64,000 bases of DNA from Flammeovirga yaeyamensis. GTDB lineage: Bacteria; Bacteroidota; Bacteroidia; Cytophagales; Flammeovirgaceae. How positions within the stretch are numbered: position 1 is the stretch's first letter; every line of letters begins with the position of its first letter. The translations under genes were made by a program, and so were the position numbers. Below, piece by piece: positions 42,854 to 50,832 of the stretch. The notes beneath the pieces were generated by a model. It was not told the DNA's origin, ran no database searches, and was given only the letters and a program-made list of their open reading frames with translations. The stretch is taken from NCBI RefSeq assembly GCF_018736045.1, contig NZ_CP076132.1, forward strand, positions 908,501 to 972,500, in the 5' to 3' direction.

Positions 42854-43367
42854 TGAATCTCATTTTAGATTTAACAATTACTTTATCACCTTTGACCATA
42901 GAGCCATTTCGATTCTCCTTAGGGCCATTTGCATATGTAACAGTATATGCTTTATTCACATTACCATTATCACAATGACCAAAAGCTAAGATTACAACCT
43001 CTTCGAAAGATATTTCTTCATTTTTCCAAAGTTTTGGAGAAGCATTAACTAAGAGTTTAAAGGACTTTTTCTTAATAATAAATCTCTCAATACCTTTTTT
43101 ACTAAAATCTATAGTTTCTTCAGGAGTTATTTTTTCCTCTCCATTTTTAGTGATTTGATATATATCAAAATTAGAACTGTTAACTTCAGCTATATCGAAA
43201 AGTTCCGACCCCGTAATTTTCACTGAGTCAGATAAATACTTTTCGCCATCTACTTTAAACTTATAATATGTTTGTGGTTTATAAATTACCACTCTGTCCT
43301 TTTTAAAAAGGTCCTCAATATCACACACATTGTTATTGTCAAATGTGTTGTTAAATTTTTTTATCAT
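42828..43367 (-). CDS. Multiubiquitin-family protein with two ubiquitin-like domains
   Basis: 179 aa. Two beta-grasp-like units are visible: residues ~35-101 (YYKFKVDGEKYLSDSVKITG to RFIIKKK) and ~102-175 (SFKLLVNASPKLWKNEEISF to FNVTSTDKS). The second resembles the final module of multiubiquitin proteins (PF14452-like), with KGDKVIVKSKMRFNVT. There is no di-glycine anywhere, and the protein ends in TDKS, so conjugation through a free C-terminal glycine is not possible without an unknown processing step. It is the first gene of a tightly overlapping operon with the E1 fusion. Confidence 0.75.
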   Translation of the reverse strand: MIKKFNNTFDNNNVCDIEDLFKKDRVVIYKPQTYYKFKVDGEKYLSDSVKITGSELFDIAEVNSSNFDIYQITKNGEEKITPEETIDFSKKGIERFIIKKKSFKLLVNASPKLWKNEEISFEEVVILAFGHCDNGNVNKAYTVTYANGPKENRNGSMVKGDKVIVKSKMRFNVTSTDKS

Positions 43368-43395
43368 TTTTTAAAAATTTTTTATGAAAATAACT

Positions 43396-43419
43396 TATTA
43401 GTAATATCCATTACTAATA
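43396..43419. promoter_or_regulatory. Dyad upstream of the ubiquitin-like operon
   Basis: TATTAGTAA (43396-43404) and TTACTAATA (43411-43419) form a perfect 9-bp inverted repeat with a six-base centre, 29-52 bases before the operon's ATG at 43367. It is an operator candidate or a leader hairpin. It does not share sequence with the dyad before the XRE gene. Confidence 0.5.
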
Positions 43420-43792
43420 GAATAATTTATAAATAACATGTAATCAGCTATTTATGAGTTGTATAAATAAATTTTTAAAAAGGTCTATCTGCTGTATTTA
43501 ATGTTGAATAATTACAGAAGATATTACATTAGAAATGTTAATCAACACTTTGGATTTGGTATGAATCGAAAAAATTATCTAGTTTTGAGTGTCACGTCGA
43601 AACTTAATCACACAAAGGGGACCAACCTTATCGTGTTTATTTTTCAAAAAAAACCAAATCAAGTAGTAATCTTCTGCTTGATTTTTTTTTGTCAAAAATT
43701 CACTAAATGATAATATTCAAGTGAATTGATTATTTACAATAACAAATATATATTAATATGTTTTGTTTTGCAAATAATACATCAAAAAAAAT
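43420..43792. other. Divergent intergenic region, possibly with a small transcript
   Basis: About 370 bases between the two operator candidates, in the gap separating the Ubl operon from the XRE/ImmA pair. A 69-codon frame (43501-43710) lacks convincing features and runs through a terminator, so I do not call it a gene. A strong terminator (43656-43690) sits far from any protein gene, which hints at a short RNA from this stretch. Confidence 0.4.
43656..43690. terminator. Terminator without an assigned gene
   Basis: AAATCAAGTAG (43656-43666) pairs with CTGCTTGATTT (43674-43684, one G-T), followed by a long T run and preceded by an A run. It insulates the two divergent units or ends an unannotated small RNA. 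Confidence 0.8.
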
Positions 43793-43828
43793 AATGTTTG
43801 AATGACAAACGTTTGTGTCGCAAACATT
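43793..43828. promoter_or_regulatory. 36-bp compound dyad, operator candidate for the XRE repressor
   Basis: The outer arms AATGTTTG (43793-43800) and CAAACATT (43821-43828) and the inner palindrome ACAAACGTTTGT (43805-43816) share one symmetry axis (43810.5). The right outer arm touches TATTTTTG (43828-43835), a good -7 element for the XRE gene. A tetramer or two dimers of an XRE repressor fit this layout. A proper -33 partner at 19-21 bases is not visible. Confidence 0.65.
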
Positions 43829-43862
43829 ATTTTTGTATATTAAAAAAAGTAATTAAATTGCG

Positions 43863-44189
43863 ATGGAAAAAGGTACAGATATTTTTTATTCCTCTATTAT
43901 TGATAAAATAGTGCTTCAAAGAAAGGAGATGGGTCTAACTCAAGAATCCTTTGCCAAAAAAATTGGATTATCAAGGCCAACTTATGTCAATATAGAGCAG
44001 AGAAGGCATAGACCGACATTATATACTCTTTATAACATATCAACCTTTACCGGTAAGGATATGAACTATTTTTTTGAATCAATACCACAAGATAAAGTAG
44101 AACAATCTACTGTTACTCGAAAAATAAAAAATAAACTAAACTCAAATGAACAAGAAACTTTACTTGAGTTCATAAGAAAAATTAAATAA
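43863..44189 (+). CDS. XRE-family helix-turn-helix regulator (CapH-like)
   Basis: 108 aa. The HTH spans ~14-70: LQRKEMGLTQESFAKKIGLS followed by the recognition helix RPTYVNIEQRRHRPTLYTLY. The C-terminal ~40 residues are charged and probably form the dimerisation or cleavage segment. It sits 21 bases before an ImmA/IrrE peptidase and divergent from a ubiquitin-like operon. In CBASS and related defence systems, CapH represses the operon until CapP cleaves it after DNA damage. That analogy is inferred from gene order and families. The 36-bp dyad immediately upstream is its likely site. Confidence 0.82.
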   Translation: MEKGTDIFYSSIIDKIVLQRKEMGLTQESFAKKIGLSRPTYVNIEQRRHRPTLYTLYNISTFTGKDMNYFFESIPQDKVEQSTVTRKIKNKLNSNEQETLLEFIRKIK

Positions 44190-44210
44190 CTATATCAAAA
44201 CACAATTATC

Positions 44211-44735
44211 ATGATTAAAATAAAGAAAATTGAAGAAAAGGCAGATGAGCTTTTAAAGCAATTTAATATTGAAAGAGCTCATGTTAATGTGGAAAAGATT
44301 ATAAAAGATCTAGGTATACATATTGAGTATGGAGAAATTGGTGATACAGTATCAGGTTTTCTCCTGTCAAAAGATGGGAAAGATACTATTGCTGTTAATC
44401 ATAGTCAGTCTGAAGAAAGGCAAAGATTTACATTAGCTCATGAGTTAGGACATTTTCTTTTCCATAGAAAGGGTCAATATGATGATATTTTTATTTCAAA
44501 CATTCATTTTAGAAATGAAAAGTCATCGACAGGGGAACATAGAAAAGAACGTGAAGCTAATTCTTTTGCAGCTGCAATCTTAATGCCTGAACAGTTTATC
44601 GAAAATGAGATTGAAAAAATCGAACTTAATAATATACAATCTGTTGAAGCAATAGTCAAATCACTTGCTAAAACTTTTAAAGTCAGTGAAGTGGCGATGA
44701 CTTATAGATTGGTTAATTTAGGATATAATATATGA
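44211..44735 (+). CDS. ImmA/IrrE-family metallopeptidase (CapP-like)
   Basis: 174 aa, single domain. The zinc motif HELGH (His77, Glu78, His81) lies in RFTLAHELGHFLFH. The third ligand is probably Glu115 in EREANSFAAAILMP, a hallmark of the family. ImmA-type peptidases cleave an XRE repressor, here presumably the product of the preceding gene. The N-terminal helix-rich segment (1-35) may contact the repressor. A terminator follows. Confidence 0.85.
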   Translation: MIKIKKIEEKADELLKQFNIERAHVNVEKIIKDLGIHIEYGEIGDTVSGFLLSKDGKDTIAVNHSQSEERQRFTLAHELGHFLFHRKGQYDDIFISNIHFRNEKSSTGEHRKEREANSFAAAILMPEQFIENEIEKIELNNIQSVEAIVKSLAKTFKVSEVAMTYRLVNLGYNI

Positions 44736-44750
44736 ACGTTTTGTACAGTA

Positions 44751-44784
44751 GGCAGTCCCATAAATAATAATGAGACTGCCTTTT
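44751..44784 (+). terminator. Rho-independent terminator
   Basis: GGCAGTC (44751-44757) pairs with GACTGCC (44774-44780), followed by TTTTC. It lies 15 bases after the ImmA/IrrE stop codon. Confidence 0.8.
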
Positions 44785-44799
44785 CTCTATTAAATACCC

Positions 44800-47700
44800 T
44801 TAGAAATTAACCTTCAAAGTTGTAATCCCAAAGGCTTCAGTATTCACTTTCACCTTATTTTTGTCTACTTCTAATGTATCCATATCCTCTTCTAAGATAG
44901 TTGTTGTAAATGCTGATTTTATGGTTTGTTGGAAATCAATATTCACCGTTTCCTCTTGATCGCTTACGTTGTAAAAACGAATAATCAACGCATCACTATC
45001 TTCAGCTTTTTTGATGGCAGTCACGACAATATTCTCATTATCCATAGAGATAAATTGTTGAGTTGCTTTCAAGCTTGGTTTACGAAGTGTCTGTGGTCTG
45101 AAAACTACTTCAAGTTGTTCAGCGTTCTCGATACCGTTTTGGTTATCCGTTATTCTATCGGCATCACCTGTACTCAAAGAGAATTTAAAGGCATGATTCC
45201 CTGTTTGAGGATAAGGATTACCTTCCCAGTGACAGCTGTGTCTCGAGGCAAATAAGATAGGTTGAAGTGTGATTTTCTCCTTATCCAAAACATCATAATA
45301 ATCGGCGGCAGCCACAGAAGAGGTAACCACTAAAGAAGAATTATCTGATTTTGCAGCGATCCAGTTTTCAATTCCTCTTGGGTGAATATCTTTATTAGGA
45401 GTTGTGTAACTACCTTGTGCACTACCGCCAGCAGCACCCGCAGCTTCATCTTTGCCTACTTCCAATACGCCATAAGGTACTTGATATTCCACCGTTTTCA
45501 TCGAATTATTTACAGGGAATGCCACTCTGTATTCTCTGTACATAGTACCTTCCCAATTTTTTACATCAATCGCAAAATCAATTTTTTCTAGGGATTGATA
45601 CACTCTAATCGTTTCTTCGACAACACCATCACCTAATTTTTGTCGGAAAGAATAGTCCGTAAAAATATCCCCTTTGTTGCTTATGGTCCAGTTGATATTT
45701 TTATCCTTAAGTTGCTCGAAATCTTCTAATGTAGGATGTTGAACTTTAACGAACTCACCTGCACCATTTCCTTCAGAAGTAAGGAAGAAAACTTCACCAC
45801 CTAAGAAGTTAGTATTATCAATTAACTCTTCATCATTCGATTTTTTGATTAAACTTTCAATGCCTCCATTCCCCAAAGAAATGCTATAATAATCAGTCTC
45901 TATCTTTTTTATGTCAGCATCAGCGTTAGCATGATTTTCTGTTCCTTCTACAACATAATAAGAGGTATAACCTAAAGCAGGTACCTGACCAATGAAATGA
46001 ACTTTGGCAGATTTTAGATAACCATTATTGTATCTTTCCACCTCAGTTAATTGCGATTTAACCGGTTTACCGTCGGCATCTATCATTGAGAAATGCTTGA
46101 TTTCATTTTCGTTAAACGAAACTTCCTTTTCAATGATATTATCGTAATTCCAATTCAAGTGATTAAAAATAACCATTGGAACCCCTTTCTTTTTAAAGTT
46201 GATGTGACCTGCAATTTGTTTCGCCTGATCTGTATAAATAGCATCTGCTACATGTAAAGCGTTATTGTACTTTTCCTTAAAAACGGCATCGGTAATGTCT
46301 CCATTTTTACCACCCCAACCATGATCAGGATAAATTTTATTTTCCCATGCTTGGTACAATTCTTTTTGTGGATAGTTGACCGAAGAGGCATCAATGAGTT
46401 GATGGAAAGCAGAAAGTTTCTCTGCCCCAACCAATCTTTTATCAGCAGTTCGACTTAACAAAACAGCTTTTTGATGTGAAGGTCCATGAATGTACACCCA
46501 TAAATTTGGTCTTTCACCTTTGATGGTTTTAAGGTTTTCTGAGTTTTCATAAATGAGGTCCACAAACTTATCTGTCGTCATCAATTTAATTTTTGGAAGC
46601 ACACATGCCTTACGATTTACCCCGGGTTGTTCAATAAACTTGATCTGATTCCAGAATGTGGTAATCGCTGTATAATCCTTTGCCGGACTCATATCCCAAT
46701 CCGATAAAATAGGAATGATTGCTTTTGATCTATCTTTTGAATTGTAGTCCTTCGTCCACTCTAAACTCTTTTCAGCTACATGATTTGTAGCAATTTCGAG
46801 TGTTTGATTTAACCCTAGAAAATCCAATGAATAGTGATCTAAAGAAAACACAATAATATCGTCTCCATTGGGTGCTTCCCATTTAAAAATACCTTTTTCC
46901 TGACGGCTAATCACCAATTTATTTACTCCTGATTTTGCCATTATTTGAGGCATCTGAAGCGTTCTACCCGGAACATCCATGTTCCAATACGTATCTGCAT
47001 TGTATCCATCCAATAACTCAGCAAGGTATTTTTTACCGTGTATAAACTGACGGGATAAAGATTCTCCTGAGTACATTTCTTCATAAGGCTGAGTATAAGA
47101 CGCACCTACAGAGATTTTTTCTTCGTTTAATAACTGAACAATTTTCTCCTTACTTTCCGGATGTCTATCAATATACTCTTGAATCATTAAAGCATCTTCG
47201 ATATCAAAACTATATTCGTCGAGTTTTAGTGCATCGTTAATAATCGGAGTAATCAACATCGTATCTCTTTCTACAATGCACTTTTCAGGAGTGTCCATCC
47301 AAGCAATATCTTGATGAGAACTGTTCATTAAAGCGACAGTACCCTCCGTCATATTCAATTGAGAAACCTTCACCACATTCTCTACCATTTTTGGAGCGTA
47401 TTTGATAGTAAACTCAGAGGTAAACGTATCTCCTTTTAGTTGATTCTGATAAGTGATATATGTATTTTCATTTGGTCGAACACTTGCATATTCATCGTTT
47501 TGACCAAATTGTCCTTCTGCAATTAAAGTACTATTTGATGCTACAATCTGATAAGTTTCTCCAGCCAAAGTTCTACTTGAGAACGGCAATTCGATCGTAC
47601 CTTCAAACGGAAATTTCTCTGAAGCAATATCAAATGTTTGCCCTTTAACAATTAAATGAGCTTTCTTCTCTGTATAACTTTTTGATAACGCTAACTGAGC

Positions 47701-48345
47701 TTTTACTTTAGTAGCATCAGAAACAAAAGAAACTTCACCTTTCATCTCTTTTACAGCTTTCCCATAAATATCTGTTGGAATAGTCGTCTCTTTAAATGTC
47801 ATAAACCAAGAATGAGAGCCTGATTTATCACCTTCAATAGATAAAGAAACCACATCAGACGTAATTAAATTTTCTGGTACTTTTAAGTACATATAACCAT
47901 GTGCATCTTCGTGCATATCGAGTTTTTGTACATAAAATGTAAGGCGACTTCCGTCCGCTCCATCGATACTCCAACTTGTCTTAATGTCTTGTTTAAAAGT
48001 AAACATAGATTGCCCATTTACCTTTAATGTAAATTGAGGGGCAGGTACGGCTACATCAATTGCAGCTAACCAAAGGAATTCATAGAACCCATTGTTTTTG
48101 GTGACGGCTTTTGCTTCCCATTCGATAGTATCATTGGCTCGAGCAATTAAACATTTGGTATTCCCTCCAATGACCGATTGGTAGGCAAAATCTTTTCCAG
48201 AAGTACTTTTAGAATAGCCCGAATTCATTAATCGAGCATCAATAGCTATTTCGTCGAAAGAAGTTGTTGGCTTTTCCTGTGATTGAGAAAAACCGAGTAA
48301 TACAATTAAATTTAGGATGATTGTTAGGTTAATGCATTTCATCAT
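44800..48345 (-). CDS. GH38 family alpha-mannosidase-like protein
   Basis: 1181 aa. A signal peptide (1-20) precedes a large N-terminal beta region (~25-325), then the GH38 catalytic barrel. Its zinc motif is HQDIAWMD (His344, Asp346) and the nucleophile region YWNMDVPGRT carries Asp457; MYSGESLSRQFIHGKKYL lies between. A helical bundle and C-terminal beta domains (FKKKGVPMVIFNHLNWNYDN; VFRPQTLRKPSL) complete the family architecture. It probably removes alpha-mannose from N-glycans or mannans outside the cytoplasm. The PNGase F-like gene is 9 kb away. No T9SS tail is present. Confidence 0.87.
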   Translation of the reverse strand: MMKCINLTIILNLIVLLGFSQSQEKPTTSFDEIAIDARLMNSGYSKSTSGKDFAYQSVIGGNTKCLIARANDTIEWEAKAVTKNNGFYEFLWLAAIDVAVPAPQFTLKVNGQSMFTFKQDIKTSWSIDGADGSRLTFYVQKLDMHEDAHGYMYLKVPENLITSDVVSLSIEGDKSGSHSWFMTFKETTIPTDIYGKAVKEMKGEVSFVSDATKVKAQLALSKSYTEKKAHLIVKGQTFDIASEKFPFEGTIELPFSSRTLAGETYQIVASNSTLIAEGQFGQNDEYASVRPNENTYITYQNQLKGDTFTSEFTIKYAPKMVENVVKVSQLNMTEGTVALMNSSHQDIAWMDTPEKCIVERDTMLITPIINDALKLDEYSFDIEDALMIQEYIDRHPESKEKIVQLLNEEKISVGASYTQPYEEMYSGESLSRQFIHGKKYLAELLDGYNADTYWNMDVPGRTLQMPQIMAKSGVNKLVISRQEKGIFKWEAPNGDDIIVFSLDHYSLDFLGLNQTLEIATNHVAEKSLEWTKDYNSKDRSKAIIPILSDWDMSPAKDYTAITTFWNQIKFIEQPGVNRKACVLPKIKLMTTDKFVDLIYENSENLKTIKGERPNLWVYIHGPSHQKAVLLSRTADKRLVGAEKLSAFHQLIDASSVNYPQKELYQAWENKIYPDHGWGGKNGDITDAVFKEKYNNALHVADAIYTDQAKQIAGHINFKKKGVPMVIFNHLNWNYDNIIEKEVSFNENEIKHFSMIDADGKPVKSQLTEVERYNNGYLKSAKVHFIGQVPALGYTSYYVVEGTENHANADADIKKIETDYYSISLGNGGIESLIKKSNDEELIDNTNFLGGEVFFLTSEGNGAGEFVKVQHPTLEDFEQLKDKNINWTISNKGDIFTDYSFRQKLGDGVVEETIRVYQSLEKIDFAIDVKNWEGTMYREYRVAFPVNNSMKTVEYQVPYGVLEVGKDEAAGAAGGSAQGSYTTPNKDIHPRGIENWIAAKSDNSSLVVTSSVAAADYYDVLDKEKITLQPILFASRHSCHWEGNPYPQTGNHAFKFSLSTGDADRITDNQNGIENAEQLEVVFRPQTLRKPSLKATQQFISMDNENIVVTAIKKAEDSDALIIRFYNVSDQEETVNIDFQQTIKSAFTTTILEEDMDTLEVDKNKVKVNTEAFGITTLKVNF

Positions 48346-48695
48346 TTAGGAATCATTATTTAGTAATTTAAAATCATTTCATTAGTTAAGCTTTTAGAAT
48401 CTTTCTGATTAAGCACTTAAATATAGTGTATAAACTACCATAAATAGTTAGGGATGATTTTCTATTACATATCTTTAACGAGTACGGTGTTATAAGTTAA
48501 TTTTAGGAAAGGATTCACCTAAAAAGCATCGAGCTTATTTCAGTGTTGAGAGATATGTTGCTAGTTTAATACTTGTGATTATTTTATTATCAGTAAAGAA
48601 CGATTCAATTTCTAAAGTTCGTTTAAATTTAATTTGTATTTCGTTGTTAATGAATATACTTTTAAGTAAGCAACCTTTGAAAAATAGACTAAAAA
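48346..48695. other. Divergent intergenic region
   Basis: 350 AT-rich bases between the divergent GH38 and EcsC genes. A 60-codon frame at 48575 overlaps the EcsC start and is not credible. I see no repeat or clear promoter. Confidence 0.4.
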
Positions 48696-49337
48696 ATGAC
48701 AGAAAAGAAGAAAGTAAGTCCAGGAATGATCATGAAAGTGATGGATTATGGGTATGAAAAAGCAGTGAATGGTTTTTCTGGATTTGACTCCGCCGAAGAA
48801 ATGGCCCGAGACTATATGGACAACGGAAAAGATTTAGTGACCAATGCAAACTCTTTGATCCGATGGCAAATATCTAAAGCAGGAACAAGTGGTTTTTTAA
48901 CAAGTTTAGGTGGATTAATCACATTACCTGTTGCTATTCCTGCAAACGTGGCAAGTGTTATTTATGTTCAGATTAGAATGATTGCGGCAATCGCACATAT
49001 GGGAGGTTTTGATTTAAAAGACGATAAAGTTAAAACATTAGTTTATCTATGCATGGCAGGAAATGGTGCAAAAGATATTCTCAAAGATATTGGTATAGTG
49101 ATTGGCAAAAAAGTAACTACCAATATGATTAATAGTATATCAGAAAAAACTATTGTGGCCATTAATCAAAAAGTAGGTTTTAAGTTAGTAACTAAGTTTG
49201 GTGAAAAAGGAGCAATAAATTTGGGTAAAGCTATTCCTTTGGTAGGAGGAATTATTGGAGGAACTTTCGATAGTGTTTCTACAAATGCAATTGGCAATGT
49301 AGCAAGGAAAACGTTTATTGAATCGGGAGAGGAGTAG
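48696..49337 (+). CDS. EcsC-family protein
   Basis: 213 aa. A glycine-rich hydrophobic core (SLGGLITLPVAIPANVASVI), a long helix with DDKVKTLVYLCMAG and the C-terminal GKAIPLVGGIIGGTFDSVST are characteristic of EcsC-like proteins, which associate with membranes. The biochemical role is unknown. There is no signal peptide. It ends 15 bases before the aminopeptidase gene and may be co-transcribed. Confidence 0.8.
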   Translation: MTEKKKVSPGMIMKVMDYGYEKAVNGFSGFDSAEEMARDYMDNGKDLVTNANSLIRWQISKAGTSGFLTSLGGLITLPVAIPANVASVIYVQIRMIAAIAHMGGFDLKDDKVKTLVYLCMAGNGAKDILKDIGIVIGKKVTTNMINSISEKTIVAINQKVGFKLVTKFGEKGAINLGKAIPLVGGIIGGTFDSVSTNAIGNVARKTFIESGEE

Positions 49338-49352
49338 AATAGAACTAACAAC

Positions 49353-50258
49353 ATGCAAACTAACTATCTTAAAGTCTCATCAATCCATACTTTATATTAC
49401 GAAGATCTTGGTAACAGAAATGCTACCCCAATTATCTATCTTCATGGAGGGCCAGGTGCAGGTTTTACCGAAATGGATAAACGATTCTTCGATTTCGATC
49501 AGCATAGAGTCATATTTTATGATCAGAGAGGAAGTGCAAGAAGTCAACCCTTCGGTTGTATTGAAGAAAATACGACAGACGACCTAGTAGAAGATATTCA
49601 TCTATTGATGGATCATTTGGAAATAGAAAAAGCCATTCTTTTTGGTGCCTCATGGGGGACTACTTTAGCCACCGTTTTTGCCATTCGATATCCTCAAAAA
49701 GTAGATCGTTTGATTTTGAGGGCTTTTTTTGCTGGTAACCAGAAAGCAATTAGTCATTATGTCAATGGTGGTTTATCAGAAAGTTATGCGAAGGAATGGG
49801 AACGTTTTATTCGATTGGTTCCAAAGGAATATCATCAAGAAGTACCCAATTATTATTTATCTAAATTGGTTGAGGGGTCAGAAGAAGAACAAGACATTTT
49901 TGCTTACGAATGGGTTCGATACGAAATTTCAGTATTCAAAAAAGGGATCAAAGAACAAGAGATAGATCCGATTATTCGGAGTTTTCCTTATCAAAGTTTT
50001 GCTAGAATGGGTGCTCATTATTTATCCAATAACTGCTTTTTAGAGATGGATTATATTTTACATCAAATAGATCGATTGGAAAACATTCCTATTACATTAA
50101 TTCATGGAGAGGAAGACGCGATTTGTCCGATAGCATTAGCGAAGGAGCTTGTACATCACCTAAAAAATGTAACCTCTTATTTTGTGGAGGGAGGACATTC
50201 TGATCGTGAACCAAACATCGAAAACAAAATTATGGAAGTATTAAAGGGGATTATTTAG
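49353..50258 (+). CDS. Prolyl aminopeptidase-like alpha/beta hydrolase
   Basis: 301 aa, the usual length. It has the oxyanion segment HGGPGAG, the DQRGSARSQP motif that is diagnostic of the proline iminopeptidase group, and the nucleophile elbow GASWGTTLA. The acid is in GEEDAICP and the histidine in GGHSDREP. It should remove N-terminal proline from peptides in the cytoplasm. It follows the EcsC-family gene by 15 bases. Confidence 0.86.
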   Translation: MQTNYLKVSSIHTLYYEDLGNRNATPIIYLHGGPGAGFTEMDKRFFDFDQHRVIFYDQRGSARSQPFGCIEENTTDDLVEDIHLLMDHLEIEKAILFGASWGTTLATVFAIRYPQKVDRLILRAFFAGNQKAISHYVNGGLSESYAKEWERFIRLVPKEYHQEVPNYYLSKLVEGSEEEQDIFAYEWVRYEISVFKKGIKEQEIDPIIRSFPYQSFARMGAHYLSNNCFLEMDYILHQIDRLENIPITLIHGEEDAICPIALAKELVHHLKNVTSYFVEGGHSDREPNIENKIMEVLKGII

Positions 50259-50332
50259 TTACATCTTGAAGTATTTTGTCATTCATAATTTAATTATAAA
50301 TTGATAAATCTTGAACTAACATTTTATTAACT

Positions 50333-50749
50333 ATGCTCGAAAAATTAAAGAAAAACTTAACAGCAATCATCGTAGTCTCTCTTATCGGATTGGTTGCTAC
50401 CTGTAACATTATGGTTCGTAAAAGTGACAGAGAGAAATGGACCAATAATCCAAAACCTGGATATTATTATGTATTTGATGATTTTCCAATTCAGAATGAA
50501 GAATCCATTATGAAGATTAAAGAAGTTAAAGATCAGGCAGTCATTTTTTATCTTCCAAAAATGAAAACTATTGGGAGTTATAAACTAGATAAAACAGACT
50601 CTAAAGTGAAAGATCTAGATAAGCAAGGTGTGATGTATGGATCTGAAACGATAACTATTGATAAAGCAGACCTTCTTCAAATGGTAGAAGATGATACTTT
50701 CTCGGGGCATATGAATCACAAGCCAAGAGTGACTAACGTATTTTTATAG
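50333..50749 (+). CDS. Hypothetical membrane-anchored protein
   Basis: 138 aa, not recognised. Residues ~9-30 are hydrophobic and end in LVATC, so it is either a membrane anchor or a lipoprotein. The soluble part is beta-rich and charged (YYYVFDDFPIQNEES, YGSETITIDKADL). It stands alone between the aminopeptidase and the Rieske/glutamate-synthase gene. Confidence 0.55.
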   Translation: MLEKLKKNLTAIIVVSLIGLVATCNIMVRKSDREKWTNNPKPGYYYVFDDFPIQNEESIMKIKEVKDQAVIFYLPKMKTIGSYKLDKTDSKVKDLDKQGVMYGSETITIDKADLLQMVEDDTFSGHMNHKPRVTNVFL

Positions 50750-50832
50750 GTCAATTGATTGTAAATGATGTGTTTAATCAATTTAATTGATTATCTTATT
50801 GAACAATCATTACAATTAATTTATACCCAAGT

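Noticed and set aside
43501..43710. 69-codon open frame in the divergent region
   Set aside because: It passes through a strong terminator, has no clear start context and an implausible low-complexity C-terminus.
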